A stretch of DNA of 64,000 nt, taken from positions 5,862,341 through 5,926,340 of the forward strand of contig JASKMD010000006.1 of assembly GCA_030144725.1 (NCBI GenBank), written 5' to 3'. Within the stretch, counting starts at the first letter, position 1, and each line of letters starts with the position of its first letter. Below, in pieces: positions 1 to 15,878 of the stretch. The translations under genes were made by a program, and so were the position numbers. The notes beneath the pieces are model-generated. The model ran no database searches. It saw nothing but the letters and a program-made list of their open reading frames with translations, and was not told where the DNA came from. The stretch comes from Haematococcus lacustris (Eukaryota > Chlorophyta > Chlorophyceae > Chlamydomonadales > Haematococcaceae).

Positions 1-232
1 CGACTTTTTCATTCAATGCTTGGCTGTGCAGATGTATTGACCGACATCTGTGCAGCTGCTGACAACGACATCTGCACAGATGTCGACTATTACAATCGAG
101 CCTTGGCTGTGCAGATGTTGACTATAGCAACTGCACAGATGTCGACTTTTACATTCGCGGCTTGGCTGTGCAGATGTCGTGGCTTCATCTGCACAGATGT
201 CGACTATTTCATCGACTCTTACATCCGCAAAA
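1..232. repeat. CTGTGCAGATGTCGAC-type satellite
   Basis: Irregular tandem copies of CTGTGCAGATGTCGAC and its complement, with half-palindromes ATCTGTGCAG and ATCTGCACAG. It is the same family as the larger block at 5704-6486. Frames stay open by periodicity and are not genes. Confidence 0.85.
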
Positions 233-430
233 CACATGTATTGACACCCAAACATCCCGCAACATCCCCGCAAAACACATGTATTGACAACCAAACACCC
301 CGCAACACCTTGCTACACCCCCGCAAAACACATGTATTGACGACCAAACACCCCGCAACACTTCGCTACACCCCCGCAAAACACATGAATTGACACCCAA
401 ACATCCCGCAACATCCCCGCAATACACATG
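233..430 (+). repeat. 53-bp minisatellite, block 1
   Basis: About four copies of a roughly 53-bp unit containing AAACACCCCGCAACA, CGCTACACCCCCGCAAAAC and ACATGTATTGAC, some shortened. The same unit recurs at 873-1106 and in part at 4490-4520. Confidence 0.85.
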
Positions 431-581
431 TTCACTCACGATAAACAAGGACCGGTCGCGATTGGACCAACCATAGTTCATTGGAAAGAGGAGTAGAAGG
501 CCGTTCGAACGGTACAAGTCTTATGTAACTCCGTGCATCCGTTGCGACGTAATTTGGCCGCGATTTTCTTCGCTTTCGTAT
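431..581 (-). repeat. Diverged inverted copy of the ~171-bp spacer
   Basis: Begins CACTCACGATAAACAAGG, the reverse complement of the end of the spacer units at 4313-4489 and 6487-6660. Further in, matches are only patchy (a TCCGTTGCGA-like stretch, then the ATCTGTACAGAT junction). As with the other two copies, one side abuts the 53-bp minisatellite context and the other the ATCTGTACAGAT satellite. Homology of the middle is inferred. Confidence 0.45.
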
Positions 582-872
582 CTGTACAGATTCCTAAGGT
601 TAGCTATCAATACAGATGCTTTACGTGTATCTGTACAGATAGCTAACCTTAGCAATCTGTACAGATACTTGCTTTGCTATCTGTACAGATACATCTAAGC
701 TATCTGTACAGATAGGCGTCAAGCATCTGTACAGATAGCTAACCTTAGGAATCTGTACAGATGTTTGCTTTGCTATCTGTACAGATGCGTCTTTGCTATC
801 TGTACAGATGCTCCTTGCTATCTGTACAGACGCTTGTTTAAGTATCTGTTCGGACGCTTGTTACATATCTCC
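582..872. repeat. ATCTGTACAGAT palindromic satellite, block 1
   Basis: About a dozen copies of the perfect 12-bp palindrome ATCTGTACAGAT, spaced roughly 20-25 bp apart by variable linkers such as AGCTAACCTTAG. Decayed copies lie at the right end (CTGTTCGGAC). Confidence 0.9.
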
Positions 873-1106
873 TTGTCCAAACACCCCGCAACAGCTCGCT
901 ACACCCCCGCAAAACACATGCATTGACACTCAAACACCCCGCAACACCTCGCTACCGCCCCGCAAAACACATGCATTGACACCCAAACACCCCGCAACAC
1001 CTCGCTACACCCCCGCAAAACACATGCATTGACACCCAAACACCCCGCAACACCCCCGCAAAACACATGTTCAACACCCAAACACCCCGCAACACCTCGC
1101 TACACT
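873..1106 (+). repeat. 53-bp minisatellite, block 2
   Basis: Four to five copies of the same unit as block 1, here with ACATGCATTGACAC. The order palindromic satellite then minisatellite recurs elsewhere, suggesting block duplication. Confidence 0.85.
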
Positions 1107-1400
1107 ACTCCTAACATGTCTTAGTCCATCATCACTCCGAGACACCTCCCTATGGGAATGCTAAGCATATGCATTAATGCATCAACGACTTGCAACACCT
1201 CCGCATAAGGTGACAAGGTGACAACACCATACAACACCAACACACCAACACCAACACCACCACCAACAACACCACACCACACCATGGTGACAACACAAGA
1301 ACACAACGACACACAACACCACACCACACCACACCACAATGACAACACAACAACAATGCAACAAGGCGGCAAGATGACAACGAGTATGGACGCTACAACA
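1107..1400 (+). repeat. Simple-sequence AC-rich region, duplicated near 4.5 kb
   Basis: CAACACCA/CACCACACC microsatellite-like sequence after a short unique stretch (GGGAATGCTAAGCATATG). A diverged copy of that stretch and the following ACAAGGTGACA sequence lies at about 4540-4690, before the CACCAT array. No gene is seen. Confidence 0.6.
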
Positions 1401-2105
1401 AGGGTGATGCTACACTCTCCTTGGTAATGTACTACACCGGGTGCAACTTCATAGGCTGCTCTTACGTGCTCCCGCTATCCTTGACCCACCACACTACCAT
1501 TGACGCCCACCTACCACACCTATACCTATGCCATGTTGCACAACAAGCACGGGCTGACAACCACCCAAGTGCTATACTATCAAGCTATCGTCCCCTTTGG
1601 AGAGGGATGGGTAGGGTCATTGCGGTGTGTGTGCATGGCATGGCCAGGGTGGGCTGGGTGGGCTGCTACTACGGGATCCCACTCCAAGCTGCCCGCTCCG
1701 TGTTGCCCGCTCCAGATTGCTACGCCAAGGGTAGGGTAGGGAGAGGGCTGCTGCGCCAAGGGTAGGGTAGGGAGAGGGCTGCAGCGTCGTGCGTGCGTTG
1801 TGGGGCGGGGGGTGGGAAATGGGGGAGGTAGGTGGGGTGGCAGACTTGGAGGTGGTGGGACAGGGGAGGGGAAGGGGGAAGGGGGAAGGGGGGGGGGAAG
1901 GGGGGAGGGCTGACCATGGGACCTGCAGTAAACAAGGAGCAACTTTGCGGTTAGGCTGGGCATCGGACCACTCATGTGCAAGGGCTGGCCACTCACACTT
2001 TGCTAGCGCCACTTCTATACCTACCTGGCAGCGCCTCCATGGCTGCAGCTCCTGGCTGCTCCTGCGCTCCATGCGCCTGCTTCTTGTGGTAGGGTGATGG
2101 AGGAG
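1401..2105 (-). other. No clear gene; intron-like unit on the minus strand
   Basis: Mostly G-rich on the plus strand. A 35-bp stretch (CCAAGGGTAGGGTAGGGAGA...) is duplicated near 1725 and 1760. On the minus strand, about 2025 down to 1925 reads as a canonical intron: donor GCCAG/GTAGGTAT, branch-like CCTAACC and acceptor TTTACTGCAG. It is flanked by a short exon-like stretch containing GAGCAGCCAGGAG. Similar units occur at 42.4, 42.9, 43.6 and 59.8 kb. No complete reading frame can be assigned. Confidence 0.4.
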
Positions 2106-2415
2106 GTGGTGGGGGTGGGGGTGGGGGTGGGGGTGGGGGTGGGGGTGGGGGTGGGGGTGGGGGTGGGGGTGGGGGTGGGGGTGGGGGTGGGGGTGGGGGT
2201 GGGGGTGGGGGTGGGGGTGGGGGTGGGGGTGGGGGTGGGGGTGGGGGTGGGGGTGGGGGTGGGGGTGGGGGTGGGGGTGGGGGTGGGGGTGGGGGTGGGG
2301 GTGGGGGTGGGGGTGGGGGTGGGGGTGGGGGTGGGGGTGGGGGTGGGGGTGGGGGTGGGGGTGGGGGTGGGGGTGGGGGTGGGGGTGGGGGTGGGGGTGG
2401 GGGTGGGGGTGGGGG
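2106..2415 (+). repeat. (GGGGGT)n microsatellite
   Basis: About 50 uninterrupted copies of a G-rich hexamer, a strong G-quadruplex candidate on the plus strand. The long frames here (GVGV, HPHP, TPTP) are products of the 6-bp period. Confidence 0.97.
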
Positions 2416-2548
2416 AGGAGGAGGGGAAGGGGGTGGGAAGGGGGATGGTTGTGGCCACTAGAACCTGCAAACAACAACAAGGGCATGACAGGCGGTCAGA
2501 GTTGGTGAGGGATGTGAGATGATAGGTAGGGGTAGGGAGGGGGGGGGA

Positions 2549-2829
2549 CGGGCTGGGCTGGGCTGGGCTGGGCTGGGCTGGGCTGGGCTGGGCTGGGCTG
2601 GGCTGGGCTGGGCTGGGCTGGGCTGGGCTGGGCTGGGCTGGGCTGGGCTGGGCTGGGCTGGGCTGGGCTGGGCTGGGCTGGGCTGGGCTGGGCTGGGCTG
2701 GGCTGGGCTGGGCTGGGCTGGGCTGGGCTGGGCTGGGCTGGGCTGGGCTGGGCTGGGCTGGGCTGGGCTGGGCTGGGCTGGGCTGGGCTGGGCTGGGCTG
2801 GGCTGGGCTGGGCTGGGCTGGGCTGGGCT
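2549..2829 (+). repeat. (GGGCT)n array 1
   Basis: About 56 perfect pentamers. The same pentamer forms arrays at 43272-43409 and 57572-59598. On the minus strand it sits next to an exon-like stretch containing GAGCAGCAGCCAGAAG, recalling the motif beside other intron-like units here. Confidence 0.97.
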
Positions 2830-3455
2830 ACTTCTGGCTGCTGCTCTGCGCCGTTCCAGCCTTGCCTGCAATCACCAAGCATACTACACATGTGATGCGC
2901 ATGGTCAAGGCTGTTGCCACACTGCTAGCTAGGCCTATGCTTATGCCACACACCTCTTGCTTTGAGTCATGCCATGTAGTTGTGGTTGTTGTTGTGCACT
3001 TGAAGTGTTTGACAACAAGACAAGACATGCTGAACATCCTCACTGCTCCGAGTGCTGCTCACTGCTCCGAGTGCTTATCCGCACCTCATGGTTGCACCTC
3101 CTATCCGCACCTCAAGGTTGCACCTCCTAAGTGCTCTGAGTGCTTATCCGCTCCACCGCTCTGCGCTTCCCTTGCTGCTCCGATCCGAGTGCTTATCGCC
3201 GCGCCTCCTAGCTACGGCTTGTTCATGCTTGTTGGTCCTTCTACCTCCTAGTCGCGCCTCCTCTTTGTGACTGGTCGCGGATGGCTGCGAGGCGGTGTTT
3301 TATGGTGTCCAGGAAGGGGGGCTAGTTCGCCAAGTCGCGAGTCTAATCCTAGTTGTGAGGCTACTCGTAGCTGATCGTGGCTCCTTTGAGGATTGGCCGT
3401 AGTATGCGTGCGGTTTAGCTGCATGGTACTCCAAAACAGATTCTTACTTTAGCGT
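2830..3455. other. No gene recognised
   Basis: Mixed sequence without a convincing frame. 3040-3200 holds loosely repeated CTGCTCCGAGTGCTTATCCGC and CACCTCATGGTTGCACCTCC motifs. The remainder is apparently unique. Confidence 0.5.
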
Positions 3456-4312
3456 CGGTACAGATGGAGGGTTTGCGTATCTGTACAGATGCCAGCTAGC
3501 TATCTGTTCAGATAGTGGCTTGCGATCTGTACAGATGGTGGGTTTGGGCATCTGTACAGATGTACCTAGCTATCTGTACAGATAGCGGCTTGCTATCTGT
3601 ACAGATGGTGGGTTTGGGCATCTGTACAGATGTATACAGCCATCTGTACAGATAGTGGCTTGCTATCTGTACAGATGGTGGGTTTGGGCATCTGTACAGA
3701 TGCTAGCAGGCCATCTGTACAGATAGCGGCTTGCTATCTGTACAGATGGTGGGTTTGGGCATCTGTACAGATGTATACAGCTATCTGTACAGATAGCGGC
3801 TTGCGATCTGTACAGATGGTGGGTTTGGGCATCTGTACAGATGTATCTAGCTATCTGTACAGATAGCGGCTTGCGATCTGTACAGATGGTGGGTTTGGGC
3901 ATCTGTACAGATGTACCTAGCTATCTGTACAGATAGCGGCTTGCTATCTGTACAGATGGTGGGTTTGGGCATCTGTACAGATGTATCTAGCTATCTGTAC
4001 AGATAGCGGCTTGCTATCTGTACAGATGGTGGGTTTGGGCATCTGTACAGATGCTTGCAGGCCATCTGTACAGATAGCGGCTTGCTATCTGTACAGATGG
4101 TGGGTTTGGGCATCTGTACAGATATAGTAAGGTGCGTCTGTACAGATAAGTGTATCTGTACAGATGGTGGGTTTGCTATCTGTACAGATGACTAAAGGCA
4201 AGCATCTGTACAGATGCAAGGAAGGAATCTGTACAGATGCCACATATCCTTGGGGCCATCGACATGCATCTGTACAGATGGCGGGCCCATTAGACGGGCA
4301 TCTGTACAGATT
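3456..4312. repeat. ATCTGTACAGAT satellite, block 2, 70-bp higher-order unit
   Basis: A 70-bp higher-order repeat with three ATCTGTACAGAT palindromes per unit, separated by GCGGCTTGCT, GGTGGGTTTGGGC and TGTATCTAG-type linkers. GGTGGGTTTGGGC recurs at 3537, 3607, 3677, 3747 and onward, about nine times. Some units extend the palindrome to GCTATCTGTACAGATAGC (18 bp, perfect). The last ~180 bp are irregular. Confidence 0.93.
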
Positions 4313-4489
4313 CCCAAAAAGGGGGGGGTACCTCGCGCGCGGATCGATGTATCTTCGCAACCGCTGCGAGTTAGGACTTCATTCAAGAGCGAGGTCCCCC
4401 TTAAACTCAACGCTCTATCGTTCTATCGGAGCAGAAAGTCCTTCCGATGCAAAAAAGGCCCTCGCGTCGGCCTTATTTATCGTGAGTGT
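4313..4489 (+). repeat. ~171-bp spacer unit, copy A
   Basis: Starts at a G run plus TACCTCGCGCGCGGATCG and ends GGCCTTATTTATCGTGAGTG. It is nearly identical to 6487-6660. Each copy follows a CTGTRCAG satellite and ends abruptly: here against the minisatellite, in the other copy against the broken LINE. Confidence 0.9.
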
Positions 4490-4681
4490 TTGGACACCCA
4501 AACATCCCGCAACACCTCGCTACGGGACTTGCAAGCACATGTCTCGATGCACCATCACTCCACAACACCTCAATATGGAAATGCTAAGCACATGCATTGA
4601 TGCACCCAATGATAATAACACCTCCCTACGATGTGACAAGGTAGCAACGACACAACACAACAACAAGGTGACACCACACAC
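4490..4681. repeat. Minisatellite remnant and duplicated unique stretch
   Basis: One partial 53-bp unit, then sequence resembling 1125-1215 (ATGCTAAGCACATGCATTGATG). It leads into the CACCAT array. No gene. Confidence 0.5.
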
Positions 4682-5213
4682 CACCATCACCATCACCATC
4701 ACCATCACCACACTCAGGTTGAACATGCATCACCATCACCATCACCATCACCATCACCATCACCATCACCATCACCATCACCATCACCATCACCATCACC
4801 ATCACCATCACCATCACCATCACCATCACCATCACCATCACCATCACCATCACCATCACCATCACCATCACCATCACCATCACCATCACCATCACCATCA
4901 CCATCACCATCACCATCACCATCACCATCACCATCACCATCACCATCACCATCACCATCACCATCACCATCACCATCACCATCACCATCACCATCACCAT
5001 CACCATCACCATCACCATCACCATCACCATCACCATCACCATCACCATCACCATCACCATCACCATCACCATCACCATCACCATCACCATCACCATCACC
5101 ATCACCATCACCATCACCATCACCATCACCATCACCATCACCATCACCATCACCATCACCATCACCATCACCATCACCATCACCATCACCATCACCATCA
5201 CCATCACCATCAT
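4682..5213 (+). repeat. (CACCAT)n array
   Basis: About 80 copies of the hexamer CACCAT, interrupted once near 4711-4728. It reads as polyhistidine on the plus strand only because of its period. Confidence 0.97.
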
Positions 5214-5692
5214 CCACACCACACCACACCACACCACACCACACCACACCACACCACACCACACCACACCACACCACACCACACCACACCACACCACACC
5301 ACACCACACCACACCACACCACACCACACCACACCACACCACACCACACCACACCACACCACACCACACCACACCACACCACACCACACCACACCACACC
5401 ACACCACACCACACCACACCACACCACACCACACCACACCACACCACACCACACCACACCACACCACACCACACCACACCACACCACACCACACCACACC
5501 ACACCACACCACACCACACCACACCATACCACACCACACCACACCACACCACACCACACCACACCACACCACACCACACCACACCACACCACACCACACC
5601 ACACAGCACCGCACCACACCGCACCGCACCGCACCACACCACACCACACCACACCACACCGCACCGCACCACACCACACCACACCACCGACA
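5214..5692 (+). repeat. (ACACC)n array
   Basis: About 95 pentamers joined directly to the CACCAT array, decaying to ACCGC variants after 5600. Confidence 0.96.
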
Positions 5693-5703
5693 CAACACCG
5701 ACT

Positions 5704-6486
5704 TGGCATCTGTGCAGATGTCGAGGGATGAGGCTGTGCAGATGTCGAGTGTGCCGGCAGCTGTGCAGATGTCGAGGGATACATCTGTGCAGATGTCGAC
5801 TGTGTCGACAGCTGTGCAGATGTCGAGGGATGCATCTGTGCAGATGTCGACATTGTCGGCATCTGCACAGATGTCGAGGGATGCTTGGCTGTGCAGATGT
5901 CGACTGTGTCGACAGCTGTGCAGATGTCGAGGGATGCATCTGTGCAGATGTCGACTGTTTCGACAGCTGTGCAGATGTCGAGGGATACATCTGTGCAGAT
6001 GTCGACATTGTCGGCATCTGCACAGATGTCGAGGGATGCTTGGCTGTGCAGATGTCGACTGTGTCGACAGCTGTGCAGATGTCGAGGGATGCATCTGTGC
6101 AGATGTCGAGTGTGTCGACAACTGTGCAGATGTCGAGGGATGCATCTGTGCAGATGTCGACATTGTCGGCATCTGCACAGATGTCGAGGGATGCTTGGCT
6201 GTGCAGATGTCGACTGTGTCGACAGCTGTGCAGATGTCGAGGGATGCATCTGTGCAGATGTCGAGTGTGTCGACAGCTGTGCAGATGTCGAGGGATGCAT
6301 CTGTGCAGATGTCGAGTGTGTCGACAGCTGTGCAGATGTCGAGGGATGCATCTGTGCAGATGTCGACATTGTCAGCATCTGTGCAGATGTCGAGGGATGC
6401 ATCTGTGCAGATGTCGTGTGTCCATAGGGCATCTACATGCATCTGTGCAGATTCCGGGCTCATTTAACCGGCATCTGTGCAGCCGC
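5704..6486. repeat. CTGTGCAGATGTCGA satellite, block 2
   Basis: About 40 copies of CTGTGCAGATGTCGA(C/G), arranged in higher-order groups with TGTGTCGACAG, GGGATGCATCTG and ATTGTCGGCATCTGCAC linkers. The centre GTGC is not self-complementary, but alternating CTGTGCAG and CTGCACAG copies make local inverted repeats. It reads in all frames because of its period. Confidence 0.93.
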
Positions 6487-6645
6487 CCTATTTTGGGGGG
6501 GTACCTCGCGCGCGGATCGTTGTATCTCCGCAACCGCTGCGAGTTAGGACTTCATTCAAGAGCGAGGTCCCCCTTAAACTCAACGATCTATCGTTCTATC
6601 GGAGCGGATTGTCCATCCGATGCAAAAAAGACCCTCGCGTCGGCC

Positions 6646-6660
<15 letters not shown>
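6487..6660 (+). repeat. ~171-bp spacer unit, copy B
   Basis: Near-identical to 4313-4489. Its end GGCCTTATTTATCGTGAGTG is fused directly to the truncated LINE reverse-transcriptase frame at about 6660/6661. This is therefore the point where the LINE lost its 3' part. Confidence 0.9.
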
Positions 6661-10527
<3,867 letters not shown>

Positions 10528-11384
10528 GTCTCGTGTTGTTTGCGGTAGAGGTAGTGGTTCAGTGTGTCGGTTGAGAATTTGCCTTTCTCGTGGTAGATGT
10601 GGTTGGTTGTGAGGGTTCTGATAGCATACCCTTCTTCTCGTGCTTTCTGTGCAAGGGATTGCAAATGTTCTTGTAGTTGCTTGCAGTGGTCAATGACTGC
10701 GTGGTAGTCAATGTGTTTTTTTCCCATGGCCATGTTGAATGCATGTACTAGGCAGCACTCTTCGTATTGCCCTTCCATGTACATGTGTGTAGGATTGTGG
10801 GTCGGGATATGCGTAGGGCCGGTTGCTATTGGTGTGTGTTCTGTATGGCTAATGATGTGGTGGATGTCCTTTTCCTTGCATTGGCGTATCTGCTCTCGTG
10901 AGCGGGTGTTGGGTGTGATGACAAAGAGTTGGTGCACAGTTCGCTTGGTTGTAGCTGAGATGCGTAGGAGGGGTGTGGGCGTCGTTTCCATGGAGTCCAG
11001 TAGGTTCCATGTGCCGTTCATGCATTTCATGGCCATGCTGTGGCCTTGTTTTCTGCAAAGGAAAGTGTGTGTACCGTATTGGGCAGCTAGGTTCCCTAGG
11101 TTATTAGCGGACCAGTCGCTGGGTTGGTTGAGTTGGGCAATGCTCTGTACTGCAAGGCCATAATGGGTGCGTAAGTACATCTCGATCACTTCGTCGGAGT
11201 AGCCATCTATGCCTCTTGCCATTAGCCATGCGCCGCGCTCTAGGGTATCAGTTAGTTGAGGGAGCCTGTTCTCGTAGAAGTTGTCTATGTCCTGCATGGT
11301 GACCCATTCATGTCCCGCAGCATTGTTCAGGGAGTAGACCTGGCACGCAGAGCTATCCTTATCTTGTTGGAAGTGCTGAATGGC

Positions 11385-11411
11385 GGGGCCTGGGTTAGCT
11401 TCAACGTCTCC
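11385..11411 (-). other. 2A ribosome-skipping motif GDVEANPGP
   Basis: In frame within the 1807-codon frame and preceded by hydrophobic AWLLLAA, as in functional 2A sequences. Known 2A motifs (D-[V/I]-E-x-N-P-G-P) cause release between the last Gly and Pro. Here that would separate a ~1476-residue N-terminal product from the protease/APE/RT part. Activity is not proven. Confidence 0.85.
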
Positions 11412-12205
11412 AGCGGCTAGCAAGAGCCATGCTACGTAGACATCCCGTGCGGCGATTATGGGGTTCAGAGTGTAGTTGGTCCAGTTAATTTCACCTGTTG
11501 TTGTTTGATAGCAGTAGTAGACATGCAAGGTGCTATTGAATTGGTATACTGTGTATGTGCGGCCGTTGTTCACCCCATGTGTGGAGAGGTGGAATCTATG
11601 GGCGACCTTGCAGAGAGAGCTAGAGGCGGCTAGGGAGCCATCTAGGCCTGTCATTAGGTTGTACCCAATTGCTCGTATGGCTGGCCTGCAGGCGCCTAAT
11701 CGCTTTCTGTGGCGCTTTAGGCATCGTCTGGATTCTTTAGCTGTGGGTGTGCGGCGTTGATGCAAGTTTGTTTTGATGGCATAGGTGCCAATAGTGAAGA
11801 GTAATAGGTAGTTCACTAGATTCTCTTGTTGATGGATGATGTTTCCTATTTGTGTGGCAGTGTGACGGCGCAGGCAGTCTCGTGATGTGGTTGAATGTTC
11901 ACACTCCTTTTTGGTTACATTGACTACATCGTACGCGTGTGACATGGTGCCCGAGCGGGGTGCAGGGGCAAGCAGGAGTGTAGAGCATTCGTGTCGTAGC
12001 TCCAGTCCTCTATTACTATATAGTACCCCTATCTTATTGAGGTCTCGATTACTTCCCCGCCACCGCCTGTGCTGGTCATGGCCTGTTGGGTGCGCGGGAC
12101 ACTGTAGCTCGCCAGTCCCACTCTTTCTTCGGTGCGGCTCTGTTGCGAGGGTCTCCTTCCACCTGCATGTATGGGTAGTGGTAGCCATTGTGTGAGGGGC
12201 AGCAG

Positions 12206-12660
12206 GTGGGGCAGTGGGTGTGGCAGTATGCCGTGTGGTTGGTGGGTCAGTTGGTGGGGCGGCAGTTGGTTTAGTAGGTAGGGCAGCTGCGGGTGGGTTT
12301 GGAGATGGGGCTGCAGGTGGGACTGTGAGTGGGACTGCCGGTGAGTCTGCGGGTGGGGCTGTGGGTAAGGCTGTAGGTGGGGCTGCAGGTGGGGCTGTGG
12401 GTGGGGCTGCCGGTGAGTCTGCGGGTGGGGCTGTGGGTAAGGCTGTAGGTGGGGCTGCAGGTGGGGCTGTGGGTGGGGCTACCGGTGAGTCTGCGGGTGG
12501 GGCTGTGGGTGAGGCTGTAGTCGGGGCTGCAGGTGGGGCTGTGGGTGGGGCTGCTGGTGGGGCTGTAGGTGGGGCTGTGGGTGGGGTTGTGGGTGGGGCT
12601 GTAGTTGGGGCTGGTGTTGGGGCTGTAGGTGGGGCTGCAAATGGGGCTGTAGTGGGGGGG
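12206..12660 (-). repeat. 72-bp coding minisatellite (Pro/Ala/Thr-rich)
   Basis: The plus-strand marker GGTGAGTCTGCGGGTGGGGC recurs near 12340, 12412 and 12484. The region degenerates on either side into GGTGGGGCTGTG units. It encodes APPTAPPA-type repeats, and the period of 24 codons keeps the frame. Confidence 0.85.
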
Positions 12661-15600
12661 GCAGGTGGTGTGGTCGATGGGGTAGTAGGCGGGGGGGTAG
12701 GTGGGGTGGTTTGTGGTGCAGCCGGTGGGACGTCATATGGGGCAGCAGGTAGTGCAGTAGGTGCGGCATATGGTGCCGTAGTAGATGTCACAGTTGATGC
12801 AGCATATGACATTGCGAGTGTGGCAGTGGGAGGGGCAAGTGGGGCCGCTAGGTTCTCTGTGTGCTTGTGCTTGTTGGTGTCGTGCACATCAGGGTGGGTT
12901 GGTGTCATGTATATTGGTGGTGTATTGGTGCCGTGTATGTATGTGTCTTTTGTCTGTTTTACCTTGGTTGAGTCTTCAAGCTGATGGCAGGTCCATCGAC
13001 TCCGCACCGTCCATCTCATCATACAGGTGTTGAAATGAGCTGGTGGAGTTGTGTCGCTTGAGGGGCTGCTTTGGCGGGGACTGCACGCATGGAGGGTAAC
13101 GGCATATGGTGATGGGTATATCGTGGGGCAGGAGTTGTGGGTGTTGCATGCGTGAGGAAGGGTGGATAGGGGTTGACAGGTGGTGTCATTGCTATGAATG
13201 GTGAGTTCATGGCATGCGTGTGGCTCAGCTGTGGCGCAGGTCATGTGGTTGCATATGGTAATAGATCTAGGGTGTTGGGGGTGTCCTAGGTTCTCCACTC
13301 CTCTGACCTGTCGTTCATCGCTGGTGCGGCGACCTCCGGTCCCTGCAGCCCGTGGTGGCAGGGACGCGGCTGCAGACTGGGCGCGGCCTGGCAGGAAGGT
13401 GCTGTTCCTGGGAGCCCCCATGGGTGGCCTGGACGTGGTGGCCATGGTCACTGGGCGCTGCGGCGGGTCGCGCACTAGGCCTGGGGTAGGGTTGCCACAG
13501 ATGTCCACCATCACTGTGTAGATATCCAGCACCTTGCGGGTGGCAGCTGCTCTGGCGCTGTCGGTGGTGGTGGCTGCGGCTTCCAGCATAGCCTTGACTA
13601 GGGGCAGGCATTGCTCCACCAGCTTGTCTAGGCTGGAGGTAATGGCCATCATCCTGCGGTTGGCCTCATGGCCTTGGACCTTGTCCTCTACCAGCAGGTG
13701 CTGGCTGCTGTCCAGGAAGTCCTTGGCCCTGCGCTGATCCGCATGGGTTAGGTGGTACGCCTCAGCCATGGCAAAGCACGCTGCCTTATGCATTTCTGCC
13801 TTGCGCGACAGGGGCTGCATGCTGTCCGTGCCTACAGCCGCTGCGCTGCCAGTGTAGCTCTCGTCATGCCCCATGATGATGATGGCCTTCTTGGAGCAGT
13901 CCTGGATCGGGGTGCCCTTGCTGCTCATGGCAGCCACAGTGTATACTGTGGCTGCGCGCTGCGGTCCACCCCCTGGATAGAGGTTGGTTTTGGCTCTGCT
14001 GCCCAGCCCCACTGCAGAGATGATGGCTGAGGAGCTGCTGCTGGCCAGTGACACGTGGTTAGGGGTGGCTGTGTAGTTGGCGACATTGCTAGCTGTTACA
14101 GCTGTGCCCTTGAGGGGCGGAGTGGCATTGGTGCCTGCCTGGAAGGTGGCATTGAGGGACAGGTCCACCCCAAAGATGGCCAGGTAGGCCTCGGCCAGTC
14201 CCTTGATGGTAGAGGCCAGGCCAGCCATGCCAATGCCTGACGCAGTGCTGAGAATAAGCGCATGCTTGGTATTCAGCCCGCTGACCCTGCTGAACTGAGG
14301 CTGGGTCAGGGTGAACCTGACTTTGCTGCCGCTGACCGTCAGCTCACCCGCGCTCTGAATGGCTGTACAAGTGTCATGGTCAGTGAACTCCACCCTGGTC
14401 ATATTCCTGTTAGGCACATCCGCAGCAGCATGAACAGAGCAGGCCAGGAGGTAGAGAGGGTGGCTAAGGAGCTGCGCGTCCTGAGCCATCTTCATTCGCA
14501 GATACCCTAAGGATTTGAGCAGGGAGGTGGCTGCAGGCCCCACGGCCCTGTTGGTCAGGACTGCGTTGGCTGCCGGGTCGCTGCAGTAGGCATTGCTGCT
14601 CATCTTCAATGTAAAGGCCATGGTTGGGGAGGGTGTTTTGGGGAAGAAGAGCAAGGGTCGGGCCTGGGTGGTAGTGCTGCTGGTGGAGGAGAGGGGCTGG
14701 GTGCATGGCAGCATAGAGAGCAGCCCGCCTGTGGATACGGCAGCCCCAACCAGCCCCAGCATGGCAGCTCTGCGGACCTCCTCGTCCTCATGGGTGGCTT
14801 CCACTGCCAGCTCCATGGTGTCCATTTCTCCCAGTTTGTAGGGCACCTCGTCGAGCGTGTATTCCTCGCAGCCCATGCTGCTCAAGACCGCATCGACCTT
14901 TCTCAGGATGTCTGCAACCAGGAGCATGGTGTGATTGGCACCCATAGTGTGTTCATGTGGCGGGGTGGCATTGATATCAGGTATCCAGAGCATGTGTGGT
15001 AAACATTGGATGCGTCCAGCCTTGTCAAGATTTGTGTCAGGCCAGCACGTGTTGTGCAAGTATATGTGCCAAGGTTTGTGCTTTCCTGTTGCAGGTAAGA
15101 TTTTGGTATGGTTTCTGCAGCTTGGGATCGTACAGGTGTTACCTTCTTTGAAGGCCGCAGTGAGGTCCTTCAGCACCACCGTCTTGGTGTCGTAAAGGAA
15201 AGTGTACGGGGCCAGGACAGCGGTGTTGACCTTGGCGCGCTCCACTGCAGCTATCGCATCCTCAAACTCCTGGGTGGTGTAGCTGTTGTACCGTGTATCC
15301 CGAGCGCGGCAGCCAGGGATAGTCGGCGCTGCTGGGCTCTTGTAGGCCTCCCTGGCCTTGGTGAGAAGCTTGGCGTAGACCGGGTTGCTGCTTGTAAAGA
15401 TTGCCTTACGGGTGCGCGTGGCATCCAGCAGGGAGTGCGTATTGTCCGAGGTCGATGTCAGTTTGTACTTGACTGCGATCGGGGGGCAGAGGGCGCCATT
15501 CGTAACGTGTCCATCAACGTGGCTTTCCATATGGTAGAGAAATGGGGGCATATTTAGGAGGAAAGTTGGCCAGGGGCCAAGACTGCTTGCGTAGCTACCG

Positions 15601-15878
15601 TGGGGCGAACCCTCAACGGCGCCGTGTTGGTCTGACAAGTGCGGGGCTGGGTGGCCACTTGTGCCACCCAAGCTTGCCGCACCCCAGCACCAACACGCGC
15701 ACAGCAGCCAAAGGCAGGTTAGGATTGCGGCAAGCCTTCTCTTGGGCTTACCGTCTACTTCCATAGCCTGCGTTGAGCGATCCTTACAAGTCGAGTTTTG
15801 CGATTCAACGCTCATTCTGCTGCTCCGAGCGTGCTCGTTAACGTCCTGCTATCAGGAGGTGTAGAGCGCGTCGTGGCG

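Noticed and set aside
4164..6467. Very long polyhistidine / repeat-rich open frames on both strands
   Set aside because: They are fully explained by (CACCAT)n, (ACACC)n and the CTGTGCAG satellite, whose periods keep frames open; no unique coding sequence.
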